Positions 24,281 through 36,239 of a DNA stretch of 64,000 nt are shown piece by piece. The position numbers were made by a program, and so were the translations under genes. The DNA is taken from contig JAQISU010000233.1 in the NCBI GenBank assembly GCA_029339505.1, positions 6,458,501 through 6,522,500 on the forward strand. Direction: 5' to 3'. Source of the DNA: Unio delphinus (lineage: Eukaryota; Mollusca; Bivalvia; Unionida; Unionidae). The notes below the pieces were generated by a model. The model was not told the DNA's origin and searched no databases. It worked only from the letters and a program-made list of their open reading frames with translations. How positions within the stretch are numbered: the first letter of the stretch is position 1; each line of letters starts with the position of its first letter.

Positions 24281-25509
24281 CATTTAATAAGGGATACGGT
24301 AACAAGCATTTAAATGGGATAAGGTAACAAGTATTTAATAAGAGATAAGGTAACAAGCATTTAAAAAGGGCTAAGGTAACAAACATTTAATAAGGGATAC
24401 GGTAACAAGCATTTAAAAAGGGATAAGGTAACAAGTATTTAATAAGGGATAAGGTAACCAGCATTTATAAAGGGAAAAGGTAATAAGTATTTAAAAAGGG
24501 ATAAGGCAACAAACATTTAATAAGGGATAAGGTAACAAACATTTAATAAGGGATAAGGTAACATCCATTTAATAAGGGATAAGGTAACATCCATTTAATA
24601 AAGGATAAGGTAACAAGTATTTAATAAGAGATAAGGTAACCAGCATTTATAAAGAGAAAAGGTAATAAGTATTTAAAAAGGGATAAGGTAACAAACATTT
24701 AATAAGGGATAAGGTAACAAACATTTAATAAGGGATAAGGTAACATCCATTTAATAAGGGATAAGGTAACATCCATTTAATAAGGGATAATGGTAACAAG
24801 CATTTAATAAGGGATAAGGTAACAAGCATTTAAAAAGGGATAAAGTAACATCCATTTAATAAGGGATAAGGTAACATCCATTTAATAAGGGATAAGATAA
24901 CATCCATTTAAAAAGGGATAAGGTAACAAACATTTAATAAGAGATACGGTAACAAACATTTAATAAGGGATAAGGTAACATCCATTTAATAAGGGATAAG
25001 GTAACATCCATTTAATAAGGGATAAAGTAACATCCATTTAATAAGAGATAAGGTAACAAACATTTAATAAGGGATAAGGTAACAAACATTTAATAAGGGA
25101 TAAGGTAACATCCATTTAATAAGAGATAAGATAACATCCATTTAATAAGGGATAAGGTAAGAAGCATTTAATAAGGGATAAGTAAAGTAGCATTTAAAAA
25201 GGGATAAGGTAACAAACATTTAATAAGAGATAAGGTAACATCCATTTAATAAGGGATAAGGTAACAAACATTTAATAAGAGATAAGGTAACAAGCATTTA
25301 ATAAGGGATAAGGTAACAAGCATTTAATAAGGGATAAGGTAACAAGCATTTAATAAGGGATGAGGTAACAAACATTTAATAAGGGATAAGGTAACAAGCA
25401 TTTAATAAGGGATAAGGTAACAAGCATTTAATAAGAGATAAGGTAACATCCATTTATTAAGGGATAAGGTAAGAAGCATTTAATAAGGGATGAGGTAACC
25501 AGAATTTAG
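24281..25509. repeat. 26-bp minisatellite, about 47 units
   Basis: The unit reads 'aagggataaggtaac' then 'aagcatttaat'. The variable block is aag-cattt, aaa-cattt, atc-cattt, aag-tattt or cag-cattt. Subtypes cluster: the two-plus-two pattern aaacattt, aaacattt, atccattt, atccattt repeats several times, giving a super-unit of about 104-130 bp. Confidence 0.95.
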
Positions 25510-27050
25510 CATGTAAGCATACTGTATAAAAATGAATAGGAAGGTTACATTGTGGCGTCACATTCGATGAAGCAGACATTGCCTGGGTGGAATGAGACGA
25601 TGACAATAACTATTGGGGGTTCAAAGGTGGCTGCTGTTATATGAAAGTGTCTGTTTACAATTGCGAATGACAACACTCCAAGAAAGCGTAATAAGAAATT
25701 ATCTGCTGTGACTCTGCAATGTCTTTGGGGCTGGTCATCAGAATTGACGTAGAAATGTATACAGGTGATCAAAAGTGGTTGGCATTGCCATTTGCATTAT
25801 AGTTATACATTGCACAGATGCAATCCTGATGTTTACATGGTCGACTGCAATACGATTATTCTCTTTTGGAATTCAAATGTGCTTTTGCTTGAGATGTAGA
25901 ATTGCTTTTTGAATATTATATATTGCAAACATTATCTTGGTATCCGTATTTGCTACATGACATGTTGGTCGACAGTGGTTTATTTTGTGTTTCTTTGGCT
26001 ATCTTTTTTTTTGCAAATGTTCGCTAGAATAACAATGGTTTTACCAGGACTATGACAGAAGATTTCGTAATAGATATTTCCGTAGATATGTGAAGGATTA
26101 AGTAGTCATTGACAATGTTTGCTTCTTTGGCGAGTATTACAATTTCGTTGACTTGGGTCAATAGACCGAGGCAGAGCTCATCACGTTTATAAAGACGGAC
26201 CTGCACAGACAACATTGCAACGTTATTGTTGATGTTGAGAGCCAGCCTCGAGCTATTTATGATAATATTGTTGTTATTACAAGTGGTTGCCCAGACAAAC
26301 AACAAACAAACAAAACTAAAACAAACATACACTGGTTGCTTTCTTGCCTTGGAAAATATTTAAGATTACACTTATGTACAATTACATCGCTCGCCAGCCA
26401 GACTATGGCAAAACAATACAGAACAGTGCCAAAGATTGTATCTACCACGCACAGTTCTTTAACAAGGTCGTCATTACAGTATATGTTTCCCCTCAAGTTA
26501 TATATTTTTGTAGGTTATTTCTTTTTAATTTATAGAATCAATATTTTTATGTTAATTTACAATGTATTCCTGCTGGTTTCGTAACTCTTAAGTTTGAGCA
26601 AACCAAGATGTAATTATGTAAGAAAATCTGCAACTATAGTGATAAGATATATTTTAATTCGAAAAAGATATAGTTGATAATAATCTGTCATTATCTTGAA
26701 TAAATGGTTAGTAAAACTTTGATTTCGTTGCTAAATAACAGAACGGTTGATAGCGAAGCGAATAAGCTCTTGAAATTAAAATGTATTAAACATCAGATGT
26801 TCCCAAATGACCAGAGAAGGTACACTTTGCAAAATATGAAATTCACTCGTTGCAATTGAAATTAGAAAATATTTACAAGAATGCATAAAAGCAAAAGCAG
26901 AGAAATTAAAAAATAATATGGCAGATCAAGGCAAACGTCATCCAGACAAAAGTTTTTACTTGGTATCTGAGTTATTTCTGTAGCAATGTGTTTCATACAT
27001 TTAAAATCTAAAACCAAATCAATCTAAAAAGAATCCTTGACTAGTTAAAC
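25510..27050. other. Unannotated intergenic DNA
   Basis: The minus-strand frame 26332..26024 (102 codons) and the one at 25772..25545 are the longest open stretches. I recognise no family, and neither has a convincing start or splice context. No mobile element seen. Confidence 0.35.
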
Positions 27051-27099
27051 ATAGCTAAATAAATAAAATAAATCCAGTTTTAATAAATATCGCAGATTA

Positions 27100-27290
27100 G
27101 CTATTGAGTTAATAATACGAGGAAAACCAAATTTAGTTACGTTAATAAATACAAGGAAAACCAAACTTATTACACTTTATATTAATAAATGTCAGGAAAA
27201 GAAATCTTACTACATATTATATTAATAAATGTCAGGAAAACAAAACTTATTACAATTTTTATTAATAAATGGCAGGAAAACTTACTTAAG
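27100..27290. repeat. About 45-bp tandem repeat, 4 units, AT-rich
   Basis: 'attaataaatgtcaggaaaa' plus a caaaacttattac block occurs four times with substitutions and small indels. Confidence 0.7.
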
Positions 27291-27625
27291 TTTATCGACC
27301 GTTAGATAATAATAACGTTTGCAGTATATTACACGATATTTCTAAAATGATTATTATTTTTAACATATTCTCTTATTAAGAAGGGTATGAACTACTTGAA
27401 GTTGGTTATTCGAATTTAGTAGACTTGATTTACAGTATATAAAGGGAGCTACCATATAAGATATATAAGTTTTTAAACTTGTAAAGGGTGACATCTCAAG
27501 TTTCTCTGGTAGAATGGATATTGCAGTAATTAGTATAGGTGTGGTAGCTGACAGTGACGTATGATTCGTTATACCCTTTACTGGATTTTGTGCAACTTTT
27601 CCATGATTTGTTGCAATGTTTTAAT

Positions 27626-28100
27626 TAGGGCATAACCGATTAGCATTTTTCTACCGATTTCCGATTCCGGATTTTTGGCAATAAATTTTTCCGATTCCGG
27701 GTACGATTCAATTAATCGGAAATGCTAAATCCGTATTTTTTTTCTTCTAAAAAAATTTCATCTTCCGTTTCCGGGTTTCTGGTATCTGGTTTTGCCGTGT
27801 CTAGCATGTTACTAAGTACTTTATCATATCCGGCTTCATTTCCGGTTTTCTTCCGCCAGTTCAAATAGATTGTCTCACAGCGTGGTTGTGTTGACCATAT
27901 TGGACTTTTCTGACTTCTTATTTAACTTTATTAACGCACTATCGAATGACACGCAGTGTTAGACACGGTGCTATAGGAATTCAACTTTATTATTTTTATT
28001 ATTCGAATCGGTCGTTCCTGCCTTGTCCGACTCCGATTAATCGGAAGTTCATACTATCCGGTGGAATCCGATTTCCGGATCAAAAGTCGGTTATGCCCTA
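27626..28100. mobile_element. Terminal-inverted-repeat DNA transposon, non-autonomous
   Basis: A 475-bp element bounded by inverted TAGGGCATAACCGA ends (17 bp match if flanking AAT is counted). Flanks 'gttttaat' (27618-27625) and 'attttaaa' (28101-28108) match at 6 of 8 positions, which would fit an aged 8-bp hAT-type duplication. The interior carries many copies of CCGATT/AATCGG and TTCCGGATT in both orientations, clustered near the two ends. No transposase frame. Confidence 0.75.
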
Positions 28101-28267
28101 ATTTTAAAAGATAAACTGGTCCAGCAAAACTCTTTAAAAACCATAAAAAGTGCAACATTTTCTCTAACAAAGGTGGAAATATTTGTGAAATTATTAGTAA
28201 ATCAATATACGATAATTAAATGGATTTTATATGATCTTTAGGTTCGGAATAACGTTACGGGGAAGGA

Positions 28268-28318
28268 GGTGATTTATAGTGCCCGAGTGGTTTAAAGCGC
28301 TTGCCGTTTCAGAGCACT
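28268..28318 (+). mobile_element. SINE-B head fragment
   Basis: 'tgcccgagtggtttaaagcg' matches the Leu-tRNA-like A-box region of the 35987-36220 copy, followed by 'cgtttcagagcactac'. The rest of the SINE is absent here. Confidence 0.55.
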
Positions 28319-28319
28319 A

Positions 28320-28806
28320 CCCCCACCTCCCACACCACGCCCGGCGTAACGGAGAGTATTTGGCGCCCGGGGACAACGTATAAATTTTACGCCCCCCAGT
28401 GTCACTGAAACATAGGAAAACAGTTATCAGTGCTGAACACAACATAATAATACAGTCATCATAGAAAGGCAATTTAAGGCTAATACATTTTAACTGCAAC
28501 AACCAGAACAAAATTATTACCAAAAGTTAGTGACTTAGTCTATATCAACCACCGCCCAATGCAAAAAGTCATCATACTAAATTGATTTTTCTCGCCAGAT
28601 TCAGTCTGAACCAGAGTTAATCTCAATCATCCAGACATCCTGGCACCGACCTAGTTGTTCACTTAGTTTTTTCTTCTGAAGCACACTTTGTAGAAGTATA
28701 CACTGAATCCTCCAATCCTCTTCTTCGGCGACCCCCCCCCCCCCCCCGACGGCGCCTGGTGCAACTTGCACTCCCTGCATGCATCCCACCCCTCTAGCTA
28801 CGCCAC
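28320..28806 (-). mobile_element. Possible hAT-type element; right end clear, left end not
   Basis: The right end on the minus strand reads CAGTGGCGTAGCTAGAGGGG, a terminus often seen in hAT-type elements. A GGCGTAACG-containing stretch near 28341 may be the other end, but no target-site duplication is visible. A poly-C run of about 16 (28733-28748) lies inside. Non-coding. Confidence 0.4.
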
Positions 28807-28819
28807 TGCTGCATCTCAC

Positions 28820-29315
28820 CTCTGTCTGCTTGGGTGCGAATACGTCAGAAAGCTTGCCAGTAGGACATACATCACAATTAATTTTGCTATATATTCTCTA
28901 CATATATTTATCAGTACTGGCCTTTCAACTGTGTGACAACCAATACAAATCATATGTTAATCTAAAGTACCTCCAAAGATGACTTCACGGTGAAGTTCTT
29001 GTCAAGGGTTCACCGGTATTTTCTGAGCGGCTACACTGTAAACAAAACAGCATGTAAACAGAACACAGATTTCACTTTCGGATCATCACTAAGGCCTTAT
29101 TACTCAATGTGCAATGTCGCTAAAATACACACAGACAACCACTCTCTGAGCTCATATTCTCAAGAATAAACATTTACCTTTAAATCCCTACCAAAAATGC
29201 ATCAATATAACTCTTTCATCACCACCAAAATGAGAGAGAGAAAAAAAAGTTCTAGAAATAGACTAAAACTACATTCATTGGTACTGAACTGGAAATAATA
29301 ATTGTGATGCGATTC
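28820..29315. other. Unannotated intergenic DNA
   Basis: No recognised element. Confidence 0.4.
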
Positions 29316-29440
29316 CAGTAGCTTCTCGTGGGTCGGTGCTACTTCCAGTGGTATTCCCGGGATCTTCCTTCGCCAGTTCTACCGGCCGCCATTTTTAGCC
29401 TATCCTGTGCTGAAAATGGCGTGAAAACCATCACAAATAA
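29316..29440 (+). mobile_element. SINE-B copy, 5'-truncated
   Basis: Plus-strand blocks 'agcttctcgtgggtcggt', 'attcccgggatcttcctt', 'ccggccgccatttttagcct', 'tgtgctgaaaatggcgt'. It lacks the tRNA head. Confidence 0.75.
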
Positions 29441-29779
29441 CAGCGTAACAGGGGTCGGCAGAATTATTAATCAGGTTTTTTTCCCCAGCTACTTCAATGG
29501 TGAGGCCAAGTTACCTAGCGACAATGTTTAGTTATACTACTGTGAGAAAATAGCATAAGAAAGAAATATATTTGCTGAAATATATCTGATAAAACAGAAG
29601 AGTAAATGATATATTTCGTTACATTTTGGACCAATTTATTACAATACTTCATACTATATTTTTTTTAAAATTAGAAACCAATTTTGTTATACTATATAAC
29701 CCATTATGTTTCATATTTTGTCTGAGTTTGATTTGGTTTGGGATTTCTTTTAATGTAACTTTTAAAAAAAAATGTTCTG

Positions 29780-30012
29780 TCATATCTGTCATATCGCTAC
29801 GATGTCTTCAGTGTGGCAGTTTATAGTGATGTCTAGCACTTGTGCAGCATGTAGTCTGATGTCTCAACCAGTCATACATATCCTGATTCCTGATACCAGT
29901 CCTAGCACTAACCTATTAATGCTGAGCGCCTAGCGAGGCAGCTGTTACTTTGATTTATGTCTTTGCTATGACTCGTCCGGGGTTTGAACCCACGACTCGG
30001 CACAATCATGTT
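29780..30012 (-). mobile_element. SINE-A copy, body plus B-box region
   Basis: Minus-strand family blocks run from 'cgtgggttcaaaccccgg' through 'taacagctgcctcgctaggc' and 'gctcagcattaataggttag' to 'gacatcgtagcgatatga'. The 5' A-box part is eroded and the TA-rich microsatellite tail is lost. Confidence 0.78.
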
Positions 30013-30375
30013 AATCTAACACATCACTACACTATATATACCCGAACTAGCATAAAACGTAATAAACAATTGCAAGTTGTTATACAAATTTTGATTTTAA
30101 AAGTTTTATAATTGGACAGACAATTTTGTTTATTATGCTTTTTTACTTTTTATGTACATGTTTAATCACAGGCAAACAATTCAGTTATATTGAATGGTGG
30201 CAACATTTTCATGACGTTTAAAGTCTCGTGGTTTCCATTGTCAGTGAAATACGTAAAGAAATGGAATTTCTTGTTTTCACGATTGTATCATAAGAAAAAA
30301 TATCGTTGATATAACGGGTAATTGACAATTGCAATATTTAACGTACAAAAAATTAGTCTAATAGAAGTTTTAATA

Positions 30376-30379
<4 letters not shown>

Positions 30380-30447
<68 letters not shown>
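30380..30447. repeat. (GA)n microsatellite
   Basis: Pure GA run of 68 bp. Confidence 0.97.
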
Positions 30448-30450
<3 letters not shown>

Positions 30451-30599
30451 ATACATGTAATTACCGGGAAAGGATTACATAACACGTTTATTGTACAAAT
30501 CTATAAATAGATCAACATTATACAGAAGTATGTTATTTATTTCCAATGTACAACAGTTGGACACATTTTATTGATTCTAGTGTAAACAAATTTTTATAT

Positions 30600-30712
30600 T
30601 GGATAGCTTGTTTATGGATTGACTTGATATGGATTGAAGTGACATGGATTGATTGTTTATGGATTTACATTATATGGATTGATTGTTTATGGATTGACGT
30701 GATATGGATTTA
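30600..30712. repeat. Short tandem repeat, 'tatggattga' based
   Basis: 'tatggattgattgtttatgg' and 'attgacgtgatatggattga' alternate; it directly precedes the 65-bp satellite. Confidence 0.65.
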
Positions 30713-30721
30713 TTGTTATAA

Positions 30722-32551
30722 TGATGTTGTCACATACATGCAAGACATGTGCATCGGGAATGATGTGTCATACATATAAGACATGTACACGAGAATGATG
30801 TCACATACATGTATATACATAGGAATGATGTGTCATACATATAAGACATGTACACGGGAATGATGTCACATACATGTATATACATAGGAATGATGTGTCA
30901 TACATGTAAGACATGTACACGGAAATGATATCACATACATGTATATACATAGGAATGATGTGTCATACATATAAGACATGTACACGGGAATGATGTCACA
31001 TACATGTATATACATAGGAATGATGTGTCATACATGTAAGACATGTACACGGGAATGATATCACATACATGTATAAACATAGGAATGATGTGTCATACAT
31101 ATAAGACATGTACACGGGAATGATGTCACATACATGTATATACATAGGAATGATGTGTCATACATGTAAGACATGTACACGGGAATGATATCACATACAT
31201 GTATATACATAGGAATGATGTGTCATACATATAAGACATGTACACGGGAATGATATCACATACATGTATATACATAGGAATGATGTGTCATACATATAAG
31301 ACATGTACACGGGAATGATGTCACATACATGTATATACATAGGAATGATGTGTCATACATGTAAGACATGTACACGGGAATGATATCACATACATGTATA
31401 TACATATGAATGATGTGTCATACATATAAGACATGTACACGGGAATGATGTCACATACATGTATATACATAGGAATGATGTGTCATACATGTAAGACATG
31501 TACACGGGAATGATATCACATACATGTATATACATAGGAATGATGTGTCATACATGTAAGACATGTACACGGGAATGATATCACATACATGTATATACAT
31601 AGGAATGATGTGTCATACATATAAGACATGTACACGGGAATGATATCACATACATGTATATACATAGGAATGATGTGTCATACATATAAGACATGTACAC
31701 GGGAATGATATCACATACATGTATATACATAGGAATGATGTGTCATACATATAAGACATGTACACGGGAATGATGTCACATACATGTATATACATAGGAA
31801 TGATGTGTCATACATGTAAGACATGTACACGGGAATGATATCACATACATGTATATACATAGGAATGATGTGTCATACATGTAAGACATGTACACGGGAA
31901 TGATATCACATACATGTATATACATAGGAATGATGTGTCATACATATAAGACATGTACACGGGAATGATATCACATACATGTATATACATAGGAATGATG
32001 TGTCATACATATAAGACATGTACACGGGAATGATATCACATACATGTATATACATAGGAATGATGTGTCATACATATAAGACATGTACACGGGAATGATA
32101 TCACATACATGTATATACATAGGAATGATGTGTCATACATATAAGACATGTACACGGGAATGATATCACATACATGTATATACATAGGAATGATGTGTCA
32201 TACATATAAGACATGTACACGGGAATGATGTCACATACATGTATATACATAGGAATGATGTGTCATACATATAAGACATGTACACGGGAATGATGTCACA
32301 TACATGTAACAAATGTACACGGGAATGATGTAACATGTGTAAGACATTACAAGGGAATGATGTCACATACATGTAAGACATGTACAGGGGCAATGATGTC
32401 ACATACATTTAAGAGCACACGGGAATGATGTCGCATACATGTAAGACATATATACAGAAATGATGTCGCAGATATGTAAGACATGTATACGGGGAATGAT
32501 GTCACATACATTTAAGGCATGTACAAGGGAAATTATGTCACATACATGTAA
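30722..32551. repeat. 65-bp satellite array with dimeric higher-order structure
   Basis: About 28 copies of a 65-bp unit made of two related halves, 'gggaatgatgtcacatacat' + gtatatacata and 'ggaatgatgtgtcatacata' + taagacatgtacac. Sites g/a in 'gatgtcac/gatatcac' and a/g in 'catataagac/catgtaagac' alternate so that the left half of the array repeats with a 130-bp period. The right half (from about 31900) is more uniform. The end (32290-32550) is degraded to 33-bp half-units. Confidence 0.96.
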
Positions 32552-32784
32552 CAGATAGTTAGTGGTCTAATGATGAGTCTGAAATTCCATTTTCGTTGGT
32601 GCTAACTGCTAATCGGCATCATGTTTGCTTGCCAATGTAAAATTCAGACAACAGGCAATGGAACATTCAAGACTTAAATAGATAGTATATAAACTCCATT
32701 TTGACTCATTTAGCCGTTTTTAGAATAACCTTCATTTATCCAAATCCGCATTGTACAATAAGCATCTATTATCAAACCTTTTTC

Positions 32785-32786
<2 letters not shown>

Positions 32787-32877
<91 letters not shown>
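32787..32877. repeat. (TA)n microsatellite
   Basis: Uninterrupted AT run of 91 bp. Confidence 0.98.
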
Positions 32878-32879
<2 letters not shown>

Positions 32880-32880
<1 letters not shown>

Positions 32881-33600
32881 TAAAAGCAACAGTCTTCGAT
32901 CACAGACAGAATTGACCTGTCTCTAATAACTCGACATTATAGACATAATGCTTTGCATGCAGAGTTATTAAATTAATTACATCACCAGCCAGTGCGTTAT
33001 CTTTTCCCCCGAAAGATAATATTAATTTGCATAATTCCAAAAAAGATCCGTGTGCCTAATTTACTTTCATCCATTTAAAGATAATACCTTTTAAAAATAT
33101 TTGTTATGACAGCCTAAAAGATATAAGATATTGTCTCTGCGCTTAACATACACAAGGAATATAGTTCGTTTGAAAAAATTCTTTTGAGAAATGTATTCGC
33201 AAATCTAATACCTTTCTGGAACCATATTTTCTATTGTAGCATTTTACCAGGTATGGTAATATGATGATTAAACAATATTTTTTCTTCTCAAAATCTTCAA
33301 CTTTGACTTTGTTGACTTCTCTAATTAGTTCTTAGTAAAACTCTTCACCAAAAAAATAAGATCACTGTAGTTGTCTTGAGAAAATCTATTCCATACAAAA
33401 CGAATTTCTCAATTTGTTATGCTAAAAAATTAACAGGCGTTTATTATGTCCATTCATACGGTAGGACTCGACTGATTCGTGTTATTTTCAAAGCAAATAC
33501 AAAATTAAATATATTAATCATATATAAATCATCTCCTGATATTTCTTCACATCAGTATCTCTTTTGATTTTGTCACATTTAGTTCACTAAGACCCATGTT
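32880..33600. other. Unannotated intergenic DNA
   Basis: No recognised element. Confidence 0.4.
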
Positions 33601-33601
33601 T

Positions 33602-33895
33602 AGATGAATTTGGTAATGACAATAAAGATAATTACCGTAATTTGGAAATGACAATAAAGGAAATTAATTTGGTAATGACGATACAGATAATTAATTTGAA
33701 AATGACAATACAGATTATTAATTTGGAAATGACCATACATCTTAATTTGGTAATGACCATGCATCTTAATTTGGTAATGACCATGCATCTTAATTTGGTA
33801 ATGACCATACATCTTAATTTGGTAATGACCATGCATCTTAATTTGGTAATGACCATACATCTTAATTTGGTAATGATAATAACGATAATTAATTT
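33602..33895. repeat. 24-bp minisatellite, about 12 units
   Basis: The core 'ttaatttggtaatgaccat' plus gcatc (or acatc) is nearly perfect in the centre; the outer units are diverged (aatgacaataaagataatt). Since 24 is a multiple of three, all frames stay open. Confidence 0.93.
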
Positions 33896-33909
33896 TAGAA
33901 ATAGCTAAA

Positions 33910-34600
33910 CGTGTTATGATGGTTATGTATATTTATGTGGAGCACATGTTTAGTCCGACTTTCAGAACATACAAAAGCAGCTGTGTATGATAAATGTGAG
34001 AGTGAAATCAGTTTCCAATTTGAAATCTGCATTTTAGGTGAGGCTTTTTAAGTATACGTATAAGAACGCTTTCATTCTGAAAGATTATTCTCCAAGTTCA
34101 TACCAATAATTAATAGCCGTTTTTGGAAACTCTGCAATATCTTCATTTTTTTCTTCAAATTCTATTTCGAATCCATGAGATCACTAACTTTTCATTAGGT
34201 AGTATTGTATTTTTTTAATTTTATTTTTCACTTTTCATTAGGTAGTAATTTAGAAGATTTGCAGTTTCCATATGTGATATTGAACGAAGTCAATATTGGA
34301 TACATTTATTGACACGGTTGTATGTGTATGTCCTTCAAATTAGTTACTGTATCAAAAAAAAAAAAAAACAACATACGCAAAAATCAAATAGAAGAGCATA
34401 TGCGCGAATGTTTCAATATATACGGTATTATGCGTCTAGTTATTTAACGATCTCAATGACTTGGACTTGATTACGAGATGCTACACAAACTATACATGTA
34501 TAGATAACGGGGACTGATTAGCTTATTTCATAGTTCGTAAACCAACCGAAATTTCAGTTTTGGCCTTCTACAATATGGCTTTTAAATATTGTTAGTTATT
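33910..34600. other. Unannotated intergenic DNA
   Basis: No recognised element apart from a short duplicated 'cttttcattaggtagta' at 34189 and 34232. Confidence 0.4.
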
Positions 34601-34659
34601 ATTCATGCGATTTAATTATATATGTTTTATTAAAAATACACCGGAGGGGGCGGAGTTAC

Positions 34660-34780
34660 ATACTTTGTGGGGGTGGGGTGAGGACAAACGTGTAGTGTTT
34701 CAACTATTAAGTTTTACGGATGTAGGTAAAAAAAATTGTTTAGAGGTTTCTCCCCACCCCCACCCCCCACCCCGTTGCCC
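34660..34780. other. G-quadruplex-prone inverted segment
   Basis: Plus strand 34660-34682 is G-rich (gtgggggtggggtgagg). Plus strand 34750-34775 is C-rich (ccccacccccaccccccacc), so the minus strand has four G-runs of 4-6 separated by single T loops. This is a canonical G4 motif. Confidence 0.7.
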
Positions 34781-34894
34781 CTATGTGTGGGCGCCCATGA
34801 AACCCACACTTTGCCTACAATACATACAAAATTTCATAGTGTGTATATATACTCATTTACGCGTAAACTTTACTGGTGGTTTTGGACCCATCTC

Positions 34895-35125
34895 TAAAGT
34901 TCATACTGTATACCGTTGTATAAAGTTTGTATAAAGCCAAACTGCAAACAACAAAGATCCTGATCTGCCGTAGCATAATGCGCCTGCATGTCAGAGTCTG
35001 TGTTGTTTGTTCTACTGATTACTCCTAACTGCACAGGCCCAGATCTGCCGGTGCATAATGCAACTGCAGATCTGGGTCTGTGCATTTTGCAGTGTGACTA
35101 GTCTTATAAGTCAGTACATATGATT
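34895..35125. mobile_element. MITE-C copy
   Basis: Inverted halves: 'aaactgcaaacaacaaagat' on the left and 'ttttgcagtgtgactagtct' on the right. Internal 'gatctgccgtagcataatgc' pairs with 'gatctgccggtgcataatgc' and 'gcagatctgggtctgtgc'. The outer TIR (ctagtcttataagtcagtac) is eroded. Confidence 0.7.
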
Positions 35126-35129
35126 TGAT

Positions 35130-35974
35130 TCCAAATACTTGTTAGAATCAAGACAATTACATTATGTACATGTTTGGACGACAGTACGGGACCGAACGTC
35201 AGGAGTGGGGCATTAAACCGCCAGGATTTCTTAGATATATAAAAGATAATTGCTATTACACGTATTTACCGATAACAGTCTAGATGTAAGCGACTTTACC
35301 AATCGAGGTTGAATCGACCTTGAGCTGTTTACGAGAAATCTTCTGTAAGTAGGTTTTCTTCATCGTATGTCTAGGACATGTATTTATGCGCTTAGAAAAA
35401 TAAATTATCAAAATATGATACGGTGGACGGAACTGGGGCTTCAAGTGGTGGGTACTGTTTCTGTGTTGACATTAAGAAAAAAAAAAGTTATTTACCGGAT
35501 CTAGCTAACAACTAGGCTAGAGTTATTGTTCCGATAATTACGTGATATGTACTCGTCATACCCGAAAACCAAAGCTAAGGGTTTAAACCCAGATCTTAGT
35601 CCGAAATAGTTATAATTGAATATCACCTTACTGTCTAAAGCTAGCCGCTTTAAGCGCACTTAAAATATAATGATATTGCGAATGACGAATGAATGTTGGA
35701 GGCGGTTAAAAATAAAATAAAATAACCTACCAAACAACAAACCCATAGCGAGCACAATATAAATATTCTTGTGTGTAAAAAAGGAGCACAACATTTTGAC
35801 AGCGGACAATATAAGAAAAAATATATGCAATAGAGATGGGGCTCTCCATAATGATTAAGTCGCTTCTTTATATGCACGGGGAAAGATGCTTTCGGCTGTA
35901 ACATGGGCATTTTGCAAACTTTATCATATTAAATTTAGGGTGATATACGCTGGTATTTTACTTTATGTTGTGTT
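35130..35974. other. Unannotated intergenic DNA
   Basis: No recognised element. Confidence 0.4.
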
Positions 35975-35986
35975 ACACGTGGGTGG

Positions 35987-36220
35987 AGGGGCCCCGAGTG
36001 GCGGATTGGTCTAAAGCGCTTTCCGTTACGGATCACTGCCTTCTCAATTCTGTCTACGTAGGTTCGAGTCAAAGATTCGGCTAATGTAGTTATGTGAGAA
36101 ACTTTGCCAATAGCTCCTCGTGGATCTTTCCGGGGGTTTTCCCGGGTTCTTCCTCTTGGCCGCCATGTATAGCCTATCATGTGCTGAAAAATGGCATTAA
36201 ACCCTAAAAACAACAAAACA
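35987..36220 (+). mobile_element. SINE-B, full-length copy with 12-bp target-site duplication
   Basis: Starts with a Leu-tRNA-like head ('ccccgagtggcggattggtc', 'taaagcgctttccg') and a B-box-like 'taggttcgagtcaaag'. It continues through 'gctcctcgtggatctttcc' and 'tggccgccatgtatagcc' to a 'gcattaaaccctaaaaacaa' tail. Flanks 'acacgtgggtgg' are identical at 35975-35986 and 36221-36232. Such duplications are expected from LINE-mediated insertion. Confidence 0.9.
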
Positions 36221-36239
36221 ACACGTGGGTGGGACGTCA

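Noticed and set aside
24281..25509. Regular repeats as a possible CRISPR array
   Set aside because: Units are contiguous with no unique spacers, and the DNA is eukaryotic. The same holds for the other arrays.
26024..26332. 102-codon minus-strand open frame
   Set aside because: No recognised family, no splice or promoter context, and length is within chance for AT-poor stretches.
27618..28108. Calling the CCGATT-rich element a definite hAT
   Set aside because: The putative 8-bp target duplications match at only 6 of 8 positions, so the superfamily is left open.
32166..32408. 80-codon minus-strand frame with repeated MYVTS words
   Set aside because: Lies in the degraded end of the 65-bp satellite.
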